A DNA stretch of 56,193 nucleotides from Deltaproteobacteria bacterium (GTDB lineage: Bacteria > Myxococcota_A > Polyangia > DRWM01 > JAAZOP01). A model generated the notes under the pieces. That model was given only the letters and a program-made list of their open reading frames with translations, ran no database searches and had not been told where the DNA came from. Of the stretch, positions 17,769-27,184 are shown in pieces (within the stretch, counting starts at the first letter, position 1; every line of letters begins with the position of its first letter). The position numbers and the translations under genes were made by a program. The stretch lies in assembly GCA_016218815.1 (NCBI GenBank), contig JACRCX010000141.1, positions 1 to 56,193 of the forward strand, written 5' to 3'.

Positions 17769-19673
17769 ATGAACAACAGACGCAGCTCGTGGTTGGTTGT
17801 CGTCTCGTCGTCCCTGGCCTGCCTCGTTGCCTGCTCCCCCTCTTCCGACGACAGCGTCCAGGACGTCCCGCGGCGCGACGACGGGCGGGACGCCGACGCC
17901 GCGTCCGACGTGCCGGAAGCGATCTCGTGCAGCCCAGGCACCATTGTCTGTGCCGGAAGCCTCGCCCAGACCTGCAACGCCTCGGGCGACGGCTGGGCCT
18001 CCACCGTGGGCTGCTCCGCCCCCACGCCGGTCTGTGCCGACGGCGCGGGCTGCGTCGCCTGCCGGGCCGACGAGCCGTCCTGCGACGGCTTGACCGCCCG
18101 CCGCTGTCGCTCCGACGGCTCGGGTTGGGACGTCATCGACGAGTGCGACGCGGGCGCCGGCGAGCGCTGCAACCTGGGCTATTGCACCGACCTTTCCGAC
18201 TCCTGCGAGGCTGCACGCACGGTGAACTCCTACCAGGGCTGCGACTACTGGCCGGTGCAGCTCAGCAACGCCGGCCTGGAGGACACGACGACCTTCCGCT
18301 TCGCCCTGGCCATCAGCAACCGCCAGGACGTCGAGGCGTACATCGAGATCAGCGACGACCTTGGCGTGGCCGTCACCGGCACCGTGCCGCCGAACTCGCT
18401 GCGCACGATCGAGCTGGACTGGAACGAGGCGCTGCGCGCCCCGATCGATGCGTCCTACATCTTCTCCAGCTCCGTCGTCCGCAACGGCGCCTTCCGCCTC
18501 AAGAGCGACGTCCCCGTCACCGTCTACCAGTTCAACCCGCTCAAGTACTGGGGCGGCTCCGGCACCATGGGCCAGGGCTCGTACTCCAACGACGCGTCGC
18601 TGCTCCTTCCCCGCCACGTCCTGACCGGCGAGTACATCGCCGCCTCGCGTCCGACCTTCATGATCTCCTACGACAACGGGTTCTCCACGACCTTCTCCGG
18701 CGGCCCGGGCGTCCTCTCGATCGTCGGCCTGGAGGACGGTACCCACGTCGAGGTCCAACTCTCCTCGAACGTGCAGGGCGGCGCCGGCGTCGATGCCTTC
18801 CGCCGCGGAGACACCGCCACGTTCACGCTCGATCGCTACGACGTCGTCCAACTCCTGAGCGAGGTGCCTGCCGACTGCTCGCCCTCGCGCTCCGAGCCCC
18901 ACCCGGCTGACCCCTTCACGACCATCGGCTACTGCGACCTCGGCGCCGCCTTCGACCTCACCGGCTCGGTCATCACCGCCGACAAGCCCGTCGCCGTCTA
19001 CTCCGGCCACGACTGCACCTTCGTGCCCTACGACCGCTGGGCCTGCGATCATCTCGAGGAGCAGATGTTCCCCCTCCAGGCCTGGGGCCGCAGCTACATC
19101 GGATCGCACACCCAGCCCGTGGCCGACGAGCCCAACATGTGGCGCGTGATTTCCGCCGGCGACGGCAACACGGTCCGCTTCGACCCGGACGTCCACGGCG
19201 AGGCGACCCTGGGCCGCGGCGACTGGTTCGAGTTCGAGGCATGGGACGACTTCCACGTCACCGGCGACAGCCCCTTCCTCCTCGTGCAGTACCTGATCGG
19301 CCAGGGCTCCGACCTCGGCTCCATCGGCGACCCCGCCATGGCCCTCGCCGTCCCCGTCCTGCAGTACCGCAAGGACTACAACTTCCTCTCGCCCACCGAC
19401 TACGCCGACAATCCGTCGACCGGCGCCACCGGCCGCAACTACGTCAACGTCATCGCCCCCGACGGCGCTTCCGTGACCCTGGACGGCGGCGCCGTCTCCG
19501 GCTTCACCGGCATCGGCGGCTCCGGCTACGGCGTCGCCCGCGTCGAGATCGCCGGCGGCTCGCATGAGATCGTCTCGGCCGCGGAGTTCGGCATCATGTG
19601 CTACGGCTACGGCAACTACACCTCGTACATGTACCCCGGGGGCCTCGACGTCGATAAGATCGATATCTACTAG
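17769..19673 (+). CDS. IgGFc-binding-domain lipoprotein
   Basis: Secreted lipoprotein of 634 residues. Signal: basic MNNRRSS, hydrophobic stretch, lipobox SLACLVACSP. Residues 55-145 are Cys-rich repeats. Residues about 150-620 match the IgGFc_binding domain frequent in Myxococcota surface proteins: AYIEISDDLGV, VYQFNPLKYWG, SLLLPRHVLTGEY, DKPVAVYSGHDCTFVP, HLEEQMFPLQAWGRSYI and YRKDYNFLSPTDYA. The eukaryotic name refers to homology to an IgG-Fc-binding mucin; the bacterial role is probably adhesion or predation. AAGGAG stands nine bases before ATG 17769. Confidence 0.85.
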   Translation: MNNRRSSWLVVVSSSLACLVACSPSSDDSVQDVPRRDDGRDADAASDVPEAISCSPGTIVCAGSLAQTCNASGDGWASTVGCSAPTPVCADGAGCVACRADEPSCDGLTARRCRSDGSGWDVIDECDAGAGERCNLGYCTDLSDSCEAARTVNSYQGCDYWPVQLSNAGLEDTTTFRFALAISNRQDVEAYIEISDDLGVAVTGTVPPNSLRTIELDWNEALRAPIDASYIFSSSVVRNGAFRLKSDVPVTVYQFNPLKYWGGSGTMGQGSYSNDASLLLPRHVLTGEYIAASRPTFMISYDNGFSTTFSGGPGVLSIVGLEDGTHVEVQLSSNVQGGAGVDAFRRGDTATFTLDRYDVVQLLSEVPADCSPSRSEPHPADPFTTIGYCDLGAAFDLTGSVITADKPVAVYSGHDCTFVPYDRWACDHLEEQMFPLQAWGRSYIGSHTQPVADEPNMWRVISAGDGNTVRFDPDVHGEATLGRGDWFEFEAWDDFHVTGDSPFLLVQYLIGQGSDLGSIGDPAMALAVPVLQYRKDYNFLSPTDYADNPSTGATGRNYVNVIAPDGASVTLDGGAVSGFTGIGGSGYGVARVEIAGGSHEIVSAAEFGIMCYGYGNYTSYMYPGGLDVDKIDIY

Positions 19674-19697
19674 CGATTTCTGCTACCGTCCCCTCGC

Positions 19698-22553
19698 ATG
19701 AACCGCGCCGTCGGCTCGCGCACCGTTCGCGCCGACGCTGTGGCCAAGGTCACGGGGGCGGCCCAGTTCGTCGACGATCTCGGCTTCCCCGGGATGCTCC
19801 ACGCCGCCGTCGTGCGCTCCCCGCACCCCTACGCCCGCCTTCGCGCCATCCACCCGCACGCGGCGCTCGCCCTGGACGGCGTCGTCGCCGTGGCCGCGGC
19901 CGACGACATCCCGGGACCCAACGTGGTCCACATCGTCCTCGACGATCAACCCCTGCTCGCCGAGGAGTTCGTGCGCTACGCCGGCGAACCCGTCGCGCTG
20001 GTCGCCGCGACCTCCCGCGACGTGGCCCGCGCCGCCGCCGCCGCCGTCACCGTCGATTACGAACCGCTGGCGCCGCTGCTCGACGCCCGCGAGTCGGCCG
20101 GCAACGCCGTCCGAATCTTCGCGCAGGACAACGTCTTCGCCCACCACCGCATTCGCCGCGGCGACCTCGAGGCCGGCTTCGCCGCCGCCGCCGTGGTCGT
20201 CGAGCAGGAGTACCGCACCGGCTACCAGGAGCACGCGTACCTCGAGCCCCAGGGCATGATCGCCGTGCCCGAGCCCGACGGCGCGATGACCGTCTACGGC
20301 TCCATGCAGTGCCCCTTCTACGTCCAGCTCGCTCTGTGCGACACCCTCGGCCTCCCCAAGAGCAAGGTCCGCGTCGTCCAGACCGTCACCGGCGGCGGTT
20401 TCGGCGGCAAGGAGGACGTCCCCTCGCTCGTCGCCGGCCAGGCCGCCCTCCTCGCCCGCGTCACCGGCCGCCCCGTCAAGCTCATCTACTCGCGCGAGGA
20501 GGACATCGCCGTCACCAGCAAGCGGCACCCCGCGAGGATCCGTTGCCGCACCGGCGCCGCCAAGGACGGCTCGCTCGTCGCCGCCGAGGTCGACATGCTC
20601 TACGACGGCGGCGCCTACGCCACCCTGAGCCCGGTCGTCCTGTGGCGCGGCACCGTCCACGCCGTCGGCGCCTACCGCTGCCCGAACGTCCGCGTCGACG
20701 CCCGCGCCGTTGCCACCAACCGCGTCCCCTGCGGCGCCTTCCGCGGCTTCGGCTCGCCGCAGGTCCTCTTCGCCGCCGAGTCCCAGATGGACCGGCTGGC
20801 CGAGGCCCTGGGCCTCGACCCCGCCGAGATCCGCCGCCGCAACCTCCTGCGCCCCGGCGACCAGACCATCACCGGCCAGGTCCTGCAGGACAGCGTCGGC
20901 GCCGCCGCCGTGCTGGAGCGGGCCCTCCGCCACGCGGAATGGGAGGAACGCAAGCCGCCCGTCGACGGCGAGGTCCGCACCTACAGCCTCGGACCGCCCA
21001 TCCTGGACGACCGCAGACGCCGCGGTCGCGGCCTCGCCCTCGTCCACTACGGCTCCGGCCTCGGCGCCGGCGGCTCGCGCCTCGACCGCTCCGGCGCCTT
21101 CGTCCAGCTCCACGAGGACGCCTCCGTCACCGCCGCCGTCGGCACCACCGAGATGGGCCAGGGAATGGAGACCGTCCTGGGGCAGCTCGTCGCCGAGGAA
21201 CTGGGCGTCCTGCCCTCCGACGTCCGCCTCCTTCCCGCCGACACCAGCCGCGTGCCCGACAGCGGTCCGACCGTCGCCTCGCGCTCCACCACCTGCTCCG
21301 GCAACGCCCTGCGCGACGCTTGCGCACCGCTGCGCCGCATGCTCCTCGACGTCGCCTCCGAGAAGCTCGGCGTCCCCACCGCCGCCGTCGATCTCCTCGG
21401 CGGCTTCGCCCGTGCCGGCGAGAAGCGCGTGACGATCGGCGAGGTCGTCGCCGAGTGCGCCGCGCGGCGCCTGCCGCTGGCGAAGATGGGCCACCACGTC
21501 GCCCCGAAGAACACCTGGAACGCCGAGCTCGGCCAGGGCGACGCGTACGAGGTCTACGCCTGGGCGGCAGTCGTCGCCGACGTCGTCGTCGACTCCGCGA
21601 CGGGACAGGTCGTCGTCGAGCGCATCGTCGCCGCCCACGACGTCGGCAAGGCCGTGAACCCCACGGGCGTCGAGGCCCAGATCGAGGGCGGCTCCGTGCA
21701 GGGCGCCGGCTACGCCGTCTGCGAGGAGCTGCTCGCGCCCCGGGGCATCGTCCTCAACCCCGACTTCGGCACCTATGTCATTCCCACCGCCGCCGACGCC
21801 CCGCGCGTCGAGCCGCTGATCGTCGAGGAGCCGTACCCGCGCGGCCCGCACGGCGCCAAGGGTTTTGGCGAGCAGCCGCTCATGGCCGTCGCTCCCGCCG
21901 TTATCGCCGCCATCCACGACGCCGTCGGCGTCCGATTGTCGGAGATCCCCGCCACGCCCGAGCGCCTGCTCGCCGCGCTCCAGGGCGTCGCGGACGCCGC
22001 CGAGCGTACCGAGCCCGGCGCCGGCTGCTCGGCCCCTGCCGCGCCGTCCGCGGCCCTCATCCCCGTCCGCGCCCCTGCCGGCCCGTCCGTCGTGCCCGTG
22101 ACGCTGATGGTGAACGGAACCGAGCACCAGCTCCGGGTCGGCGTCGGGGAGACGCTCCTGCACGTGCTGCGCGAGCGCCTCCGCCTGACCGGGACCAAGA
22201 AGGGCTGCGGGAAGGGCGAGTGCGGGGCGTGTACCGTGCTCCTGGACGGCAAGCCCGTCAACGCCTGCCTCGTGCTCGCCGCCGACGCCCAGGACGCCGA
22301 GGTCCTGACGATCGAGGGGCTCGGGGCAAACGGGCTGCATCCGCTCCAGCGCGCCTTCGTCGAGCACGGCGCGATCCAATGCGGCTTCTGCACCCCGGGG
22401 CTCGTGTTGTCCGCCAAGGCTCTGCTCGACCGCGACCCCGATCCCGACGAAGCCGCGATCCGGCGGGGCATCGCCGGCAACCTCTGCCGCTGTACCGGCT
22501 ACGTCAAGGTCGTCGCCGCGATCCGCGCCGCGGCCGCCCAGGGACGGAGGTAG
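19698..22553 (+). CDS. Xanthine-dehydrogenase-type molybdoenzyme, fused molybdenum and 2Fe-2S subunits
   Basis: Protein of 951 residues. Residues 5-115 are the a/b hammerhead domain; about 125-760 form the molybdopterin-binding domain with GGGFGGKED, AFRGFGSPQ, and the GAKGFGEQPLM segment carrying the active-site glutamate. A Pro/Ala linker (about 770-798) joins a 2Fe-2S domain (800-951) with plant-ferredoxin motif CGKGECGACTVLLDG and the second cluster motifs QCGFCTPG and NLCRCTGY. Electrons would run from Mo through both clusters to FAD on the next gene product, four bases downstream. Usual XDH genes put the 2Fe-2S domain first or on its own subunit; here it is C-terminal. Substrate unknown: purines, aldehydes or another heterocycle. 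Confidence 0.9.
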   Translation: MNRAVGSRTVRADAVAKVTGAAQFVDDLGFPGMLHAAVVRSPHPYARLRAIHPHAALALDGVVAVAAADDIPGPNVVHIVLDDQPLLAEEFVRYAGEPVALVAATSRDVARAAAAAVTVDYEPLAPLLDARESAGNAVRIFAQDNVFAHHRIRRGDLEAGFAAAAVVVEQEYRTGYQEHAYLEPQGMIAVPEPDGAMTVYGSMQCPFYVQLALCDTLGLPKSKVRVVQTVTGGGFGGKEDVPSLVAGQAALLARVTGRPVKLIYSREEDIAVTSKRHPARIRCRTGAAKDGSLVAAEVDMLYDGGAYATLSPVVLWRGTVHAVGAYRCPNVRVDARAVATNRVPCGAFRGFGSPQVLFAAESQMDRLAEALGLDPAEIRRRNLLRPGDQTITGQVLQDSVGAAAVLERALRHAEWEERKPPVDGEVRTYSLGPPILDDRRRRGRGLALVHYGSGLGAGGSRLDRSGAFVQLHEDASVTAAVGTTEMGQGMETVLGQLVAEELGVLPSDVRLLPADTSRVPDSGPTVASRSTTCSGNALRDACAPLRRMLLDVASEKLGVPTAAVDLLGGFARAGEKRVTIGEVVAECAARRLPLAKMGHHVAPKNTWNAELGQGDAYEVYAWAAVVADVVVDSATGQVVVERIVAAHDVGKAVNPTGVEAQIEGGSVQGAGYAVCEELLAPRGIVLNPDFGTYVIPTAADAPRVEPLIVEEPYPRGPHGAKGFGEQPLMAVAPAVIAAIHDAVGVRLSEIPATPERLLAALQGVADAAERTEPGAGCSAPAAPSAALIPVRAPAGPSVVPVTLMVNGTEHQLRVGVGETLLHVLRERLRLTGTKKGCGKGECGACTVLLDGKPVNACLVLAADAQDAEVLTIEGLGANGLHPLQRAFVEHGAIQCGFCTPGLVLSAKALLDRDPDPDEAAIRRGIAGNLCRCTGYVKVVAAIRAAAAQGRR

Positions 22554-22556
22554 GCC

Positions 22557-23402
22557 GTGGAGCTGCTCCGCCCCGCCACGCTGCAGGAGGCACTCGAGGC
22601 CCTCGCCGTCCGTGCCGGCCGTGCGAAGCCCCTCGCGGGCGGCACCGACCTCGTCGTGCGCATGAAGGACGGCGTGGAGCACGGGGCGTCGTTCGTCAGC
22701 CTCGCCCGCTGCGTCGAGCTGCGCGGCATTCGCGAGGACGGCGACGAGCTCGTCGTCGGCGCGATGTCGACCCACGAGGAGATCGCGCGCTCGATCTTCC
22801 TGCGCCGCCTTGCGCCCGTGCTGTGCGACGCCGCGGCCGAGGTCGGCTCGGTGCAGATCCGCGAGCGCGGCACGATCGGCGGCAACGTGGTCAACGCCTC
22901 GCCCGCGGCCGATCTCGTGCCTCCGCTCCAGGTCCTCGAGGCGACGCTCGTCCTGCGCTCGCTCTCCGGCGAGCGCCGCGTGCCGATCGAGCTGTTCGCG
23001 CAGGGGCCGAAGGCCACGCAGCTCCAGCCGGACGAGCTGCTGGTCGAGGTGCGCTTCCCGCGGCCGCTGCCGGCGGAGATCCAGCTCTTCCAGAAGGTCG
23101 GCGCGCGCAAGGCGCTCGCCTGCGCCAAGATCTCATTGGCGTTCCGCGCTCGCGTCGACGGCGAGGTCCTGCGCGGCGTGCGTCTGGCCTGGGGCGCCGT
23201 GGCGCCCACGGTGGTGCGCGCCCGCGAGGCCGAGGCGGTGCTGGAGGGTTCGGCGGTGCGCGCCGACGTCGTCGCCCGCGCCATCGACGCCGCCCTCGCC
23301 GCCATCTCCCCCATCGACGACGTTCGCTCCACCGCCTGGTACCGCCGCACCACCTGCGCCGCCCTGCTGCGGCGCGCGCTGGGCGCGACGCTGCTGGCGT
23401 AG
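22557..23402 (+). CDS. FAD-binding subunit of the xanthine-dehydrogenase-type enzyme
   Basis: Protein of 281 residues, GTG start with GGAGGT eight bases upstream, following the Mo/Fe-S gene almost directly. FAD site motifs AGGTDLVVRMKDG and TIGGNVVNASPAADLVPPL are those of the CO-dehydrogenase-flavoprotein/XdhB family; the C-terminal domain (about 180-280) has KVGARKALACAKIS and the closing YRRTTCAALLRRAL. It passes electrons from the 2Fe-2S clusters to NAD+ or another acceptor. No maturation factor such as XdhC is nearby. Confidence 0.92.
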   Translation: MELLRPATLQEALEALAVRAGRAKPLAGGTDLVVRMKDGVEHGASFVSLARCVELRGIREDGDELVVGAMSTHEEIARSIFLRRLAPVLCDAAAEVGSVQIRERGTIGGNVVNASPAADLVPPLQVLEATLVLRSLSGERRVPIELFAQGPKATQLQPDELLVEVRFPRPLPAEIQLFQKVGARKALACAKISLAFRARVDGEVLRGVRLAWGAVAPTVVRAREAEAVLEGSAVRADVVARAIDAALAAISPIDDVRSTAWYRRTTCAALLRRALGATLLA

Positions 23403-23411
23403 CTCCGGTCG

Positions 23412-24773
23412 TCACCGCTCGGACGGGCGGACGCCGTCCCGCGTGGAGCCGTCCTCCCCCGGCGACTCCGTGGCGTCCGCGGGCGGGAGCTCGATCGACT
23501 CCCGCGACCCGCCGGAGGCGGGCGCAGGAGCCCGCAGCTCGGACAAGGCGATCGTCTCGCCCCCCGCCGTGACGAAGGCGTGCAGCACGAACGAGGAAGA
23601 GTCCGCCTCCGCCGTCGACCACGCCGCGAACGCCACCCGACCTTCGTCGTCGCACGCCAGCGTGTCGAGCTGGAAGAACTCGTCGCGCTCGAAGACCACC
23701 TCCGGCTCGGTCGAGCCGCCGGCCGGCTCGCGGAGTACGCGGACCTCGGTCCGCAGGATCGTGTTCCCGTCTTCCCCCCGCGTGAAGTGCTCCCAGCAGA
23801 CCGCGGCGCCCCCGGACGACAGGCCGGGCAGATAGATCGACGCCCTCGGGGCGTCGCGAGCGACGCGCACCGCCTCGCCCCAGGCGCCGCCGTCGCCCCG
23901 CGCGAGGTACAAGTCGTGCCCCGGCTCGTCCCCCGCGCCCTCCCGCGCGAATCCCTGCAGCAGCAGCGCGTCGCCCGCCGCCGAGATGTCGCACGGTCGC
24001 AGCGCCAGCCCCGGGAAATCGAGCGGACGGTGCTCCCAGCCCCCGGACGTCTCCGTCGCCAGGATGATGCGTGACGGCGTTCCCCAGCGGTCGACGGATC
24101 CCTCGGTCCACAACGCCGCGTTCCCGTCGCCCCGCGCCCCGACCAGCGCGACGAGCCCGCTCGGATCCGGCTCGCCCAGCGCCGTGCGGCTCCATTCGCC
24201 GCACGCCTGCGCCAGCAGCACCACCACCCGACCCGCCAGGGCCTCGCTCCCGGTCCCCGGCAGCTCGGCCTCGACGAACAGCCGGTCGCCGTCGCCGTCC
24301 GCCGCCAGGTGCAGGCCGAGCGCCGGCCCGGGCAGGATCTCCTCCCGGCGCACCTCGCTTCCTTGCAGCGTCAGGTGGTGGATGGCGTCCGCGACGACGA
24401 ACACGTGACGGCCGTCGACGCTCGCCGCGGCCTTGGCCAGGCGGTTGATGCTGCAGTCGTCCGCCGATAACACGTGCTCGGATGCCACCGCTCCGTACGG
24501 CGGAACCGCCGTCCGCACCGACAGATCGCAGTCGTGCTGGTGCAGCCACAGCACGGCCCCGTCGGCGCCGAGGAACAGCGCAGCGTAGTCGCGCGTGCCC
24601 CCGAACGCCGGGATGCTCAGCGGCGAGGGAAGCGCCGGCGGCTGGGCCCCGCCGTCGTCCACCGGCTCCCCGGCAACCGCCGCCGGGGGCGACGGCGGCG
24701 CTGCCGTCGCCCCGCAGCCCGCCGGCCCTCCCCACAACGCCAGGAACGTCGCCACCCATCGCGTGCCGCTCAT
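23412..24773 (-). CDS. Lipoprotein of unknown function, probably beta-rich
   Basis: Protein of 453 residues with signal MSGTRWVATFLALWGG and lipobox GPAGC. I do not recognise a family. After a Pro/Ala linker the chain reads as repeated beta strands with tryptophans and DG turns (AALFLGADGAVLWLHQHD, GGWEHRPLDFP, YLARGDGGAWGEAVRVA), compatible with a beta-propeller. Two or three cysteine pairs are scattered along it. GGGAGGGAACGGGG precedes ATG 24773. It ends ten bases from the convergent FAD-subunit stop. The last 30 residues are polar and disordered. Confidence 0.6.
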   Translation of the reverse strand: MSGTRWVATFLALWGGPAGCGATAAPPSPPAAVAGEPVDDGGAQPPALPSPLSIPAFGGTRDYAALFLGADGAVLWLHQHDCDLSVRTAVPPYGAVASEHVLSADDCSINRLAKAAASVDGRHVFVVADAIHHLTLQGSEVRREEILPGPALGLHLAADGDGDRLFVEAELPGTGSEALAGRVVVLLAQACGEWSRTALGEPDPSGLVALVGARGDGNAALWTEGSVDRWGTPSRIILATETSGGWEHRPLDFPGLALRPCDISAAGDALLLQGFAREGAGDEPGHDLYLARGDGGAWGEAVRVARDAPRASIYLPGLSSGGAAVCWEHFTRGEDGNTILRTEVRVLREPAGGSTEPEVVFERDEFFQLDTLACDDEGRVAFAAWSTAEADSSSFVLHAFVTAGGETIALSELRAPAPASGGSRESIELPPADATESPGEDGSTRDGVRPSER

Positions 24774-24993
24774 CCCCGTTCCCTCCCTTCCTCGCGGTCG
24801 TCTCGCGCGTACTCGCTCGACCCCAGGGCCGCGGGCGCCTCCATCCTACGTCCGAAAGGCCGTCCCGGTCAGTGGCCGCAAGGATCGCACGCCCCGCGCC
24901 GGGGCGGCGCGCCGGCTGCTCCCGCTCCGGGCTTCCTCATCCTCCGTCGCGTCCCCCCCGGTCGCGTTGCGCGCACCCGATCGCAGTGCTACC

Positions 24994-27048
24994 GTGAAAA
25001 CGGTGGAATCCGATCGATGCCCGTGGATCGCAGTCGGAGGCGCGCTCGCCGGCCGCCGCTGCGTCCTCCTGCTCGCCGGGGCGTGCATCCTGTCGGCCGG
25101 CGCGCCTTGCGGCTGCGGCGGAGGATCAAAGCTGACCTCGGATGCCGGTGACGGCTGCCATCCCGTCGGCTGCTCGTTCCTGGGCGCCGGTTGCGGAACC
25201 GTCGACGACGGGTGTGGCGGGACGCTTGACTGCGGAACCTGCCCGGCCGGCATGAGCTGCGGCGGCGGAGGCACTCCGAACGATTGCGGCCCGTTCCCGA
25301 GACTGTGCAGCCACGACGGCTGGTGCTGGGAAAACCCGCTCCCGCAGGGCCATGACCTGTTCGGCATATGGGGCTCCGGCGCGGACGACGTGTGGGCCGT
25401 CGGCGAGGGCGGAACCATCCTTCACTGGGACGGAACGGCCTGGAGCCTTTCCGACAGCGGGACCACGGCGACCCTGCGCGCGGTCGGAGGCTCCGGCCCC
25501 GACGACGCGTGGGCCGTCGGCGACGCCGGCATCCTGCACTGGGACGGAACGGCCTGGACGACGGCTCTGGACGCCACGCCGGGCCCTGCATTCCTCGATG
25601 TCTGGGCTGCCGGCCCCGATGCCGCTTGGGCGGGCGGTGGGGTTGATCAGATCATCGGAAGTTGGGGGAGGTTCCTCCAGTGGGATGGCTCGACCTGGTC
25701 GGACGCCACGGTTCTTTGGCCCGGTCCTGACCCGTCACGCAGTTTCATCGTGCGCGCCATCTGGGGTACCGGCCCGGACGACGTCTGGGCGATCGGCGAG
25801 GCGGTCATCCACTATGACGGACCGCCGAATCACGAGGGATACCTCCTGCACTTCAGCGGAGGAACCGCGTGGTCTGTCGCGGAAAGGCTGTACGACGGGT
25901 CCGAGTCCATGGATGTCGGCTCCGAGGGGCCCGATGGCGTCTGGCTGGCGATCGGCGACCGGGTCGCGCGACCGGGTCTCGACGGGGGCCCCTGGCTGAA
26001 CGTCAATGTCCTTCCGACGTGCCGGCGGCTCTGGTTCGCCGCACCGGACGATGGCTGGGTCGTCGGCCAAGGCTCCGCGCACTGGGATGGCGCCGCCTGG
26101 ACGGCGATCCCGGTTGCCGAGCGCGCTTGGTACCTCGAGGACGTGTGGGGCAGCGCGCCCAACGACGTCTGGGCCGTGGGCCGCTTCGGGACGATCGTTC
26201 GCTGGGACGGCGCAGCCTGGGAGAACTGGTGGGCCGGCCCGACCGACGAGTACCGCGCCGTGTGGGCGGCCGGCGACGCCGACGTCTGGGTCGTCGGCCG
26301 GGGCGCGAGGATCGACCACCGCGCCGGAGCCGGCTGGCTCCGCAGCCGGTACCCACACCCGTGGTGGCCCGATCTGCTCGGCGTGTGGGGACACGCGGCG
26401 AACGAACTCTACGTCGTCGGAGAGTACGGCACCGTCCTCCGCGGAGACGGAACGTCCTGGGTGTCCGCGGCCGAGCTTCCGGACTCGGCGCTGCTGACCG
26501 GCGTCTGGAGCACCGCACAGGACGATCTCTGGGTCGTCGGCCAGGACGACCATGCGCTCGAACTTGTGCTCCAGTGGGACGGGGCCGCCTGGACGTCGAG
26601 GATCGAAGACACCGGGGGTGGCGGCGGGATCTGGGGCACGGGCCCTGACGACGTCTGGCTCGTCGGCGCACGCACGCACCACCGCATTGCCGGAAGATGG
26701 AACCTCGTCCCCAACCCCGCCGAGGAGGGACTCGCGGACCTCTGGGGCTCGCGGCCGGACGACGTCTGGTTTGTCGGTCCGAGCGGCACGTTGCTGCACT
26801 GGGATGGCGTCGAGTTCGGGCGGGAGGACGTCGGCGGCGTCACCGAGGATCTGTGGGGCGTCTGGAGCGGCAGCCCCGGCGACGCCTGGAGCGTCGGTGA
26901 CCACGGGACGATCCTCCATCGGGAAGGCGGAGCGTGGTTGGTGAGCGACAGCGGCACGGTCCATTCGCTTCGCGGCATCCGCGGAACCGCGTTGGGCCAG
27001 CTCTGGGCTGTGGGCGACGACGGGACCGTGCTCAGCCGCGGACCATGA
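24994..27048 (+). CDS. Lipoprotein with repeated WG-x-DVWAVG beta-propeller-like motif
   Basis: About 684 residues. A signal region (GRRCVLLLAGACILSAGAPC-GC) is followed by a Cys-rich stretch and then more than ten repeats of about 45 residues, each with WG..(P/A)DDVWAVG, G.I.HWDG and a closing W/S. Such repeats fold as a multi-bladed propeller and are common in Myxococcota secreted proteins. The start is uncertain: GTG 24994 or GTG 25003 fit the signal peptide but neither has a clear ribosome site, and the frame is open upstream. Cellular partner unknown. The 220 bases before it hold nothing else I recognise. Confidence 0.65.
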   Translation: MKTVESDRCPWIAVGGALAGRRCVLLLAGACILSAGAPCGCGGGSKLTSDAGDGCHPVGCSFLGAGCGTVDDGCGGTLDCGTCPAGMSCGGGGTPNDCGPFPRLCSHDGWCWENPLPQGHDLFGIWGSGADDVWAVGEGGTILHWDGTAWSLSDSGTTATLRAVGGSGPDDAWAVGDAGILHWDGTAWTTALDATPGPAFLDVWAAGPDAAWAGGGVDQIIGSWGRFLQWDGSTWSDATVLWPGPDPSRSFIVRAIWGTGPDDVWAIGEAVIHYDGPPNHEGYLLHFSGGTAWSVAERLYDGSESMDVGSEGPDGVWLAIGDRVARPGLDGGPWLNVNVLPTCRRLWFAAPDDGWVVGQGSAHWDGAAWTAIPVAERAWYLEDVWGSAPNDVWAVGRFGTIVRWDGAAWENWWAGPTDEYRAVWAAGDADVWVVGRGARIDHRAGAGWLRSRYPHPWWPDLLGVWGHAANELYVVGEYGTVLRGDGTSWVSAAELPDSALLTGVWSTAQDDLWVVGQDDHALELVLQWDGAAWTSRIEDTGGGGGIWGTGPDDVWLVGARTHHRIAGRWNLVPNPAEEGLADLWGSRPDDVWFVGPSGTLLHWDGVEFGREDVGGVTEDLWGVWSGSPGDAWSVGDHGTILHREGGAWLVSDSGTVHSLRGIRGTALGQLWAVGDDGTVLSRGP

Positions 27049-27184
27049 CCGGCCCAACGGCCGTCCGCCATCTGCTCCCCCCCGGGAGGTGGTCCTCGGT
27101 CCTGCCTGGCGACCCGGCAGCGGCTCCCCCCATGCCCGGCCCGTCCCTGCAGCAGCCGTACGCCTTGCTCTCCAACACGCCGCC

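Noticed and set aside
19683..22775. Open frame of 1030 codons on the minus strand
   Set aside because: It is fully antisense to the molybdenum/2Fe-2S gene, has low-complexity Asp/Gly/Ala composition and no domain. Long antisense frames are expected at this GC content. The same applies to plus-strand frames at 20309-23572, 40024-41424 and 47637-50021.
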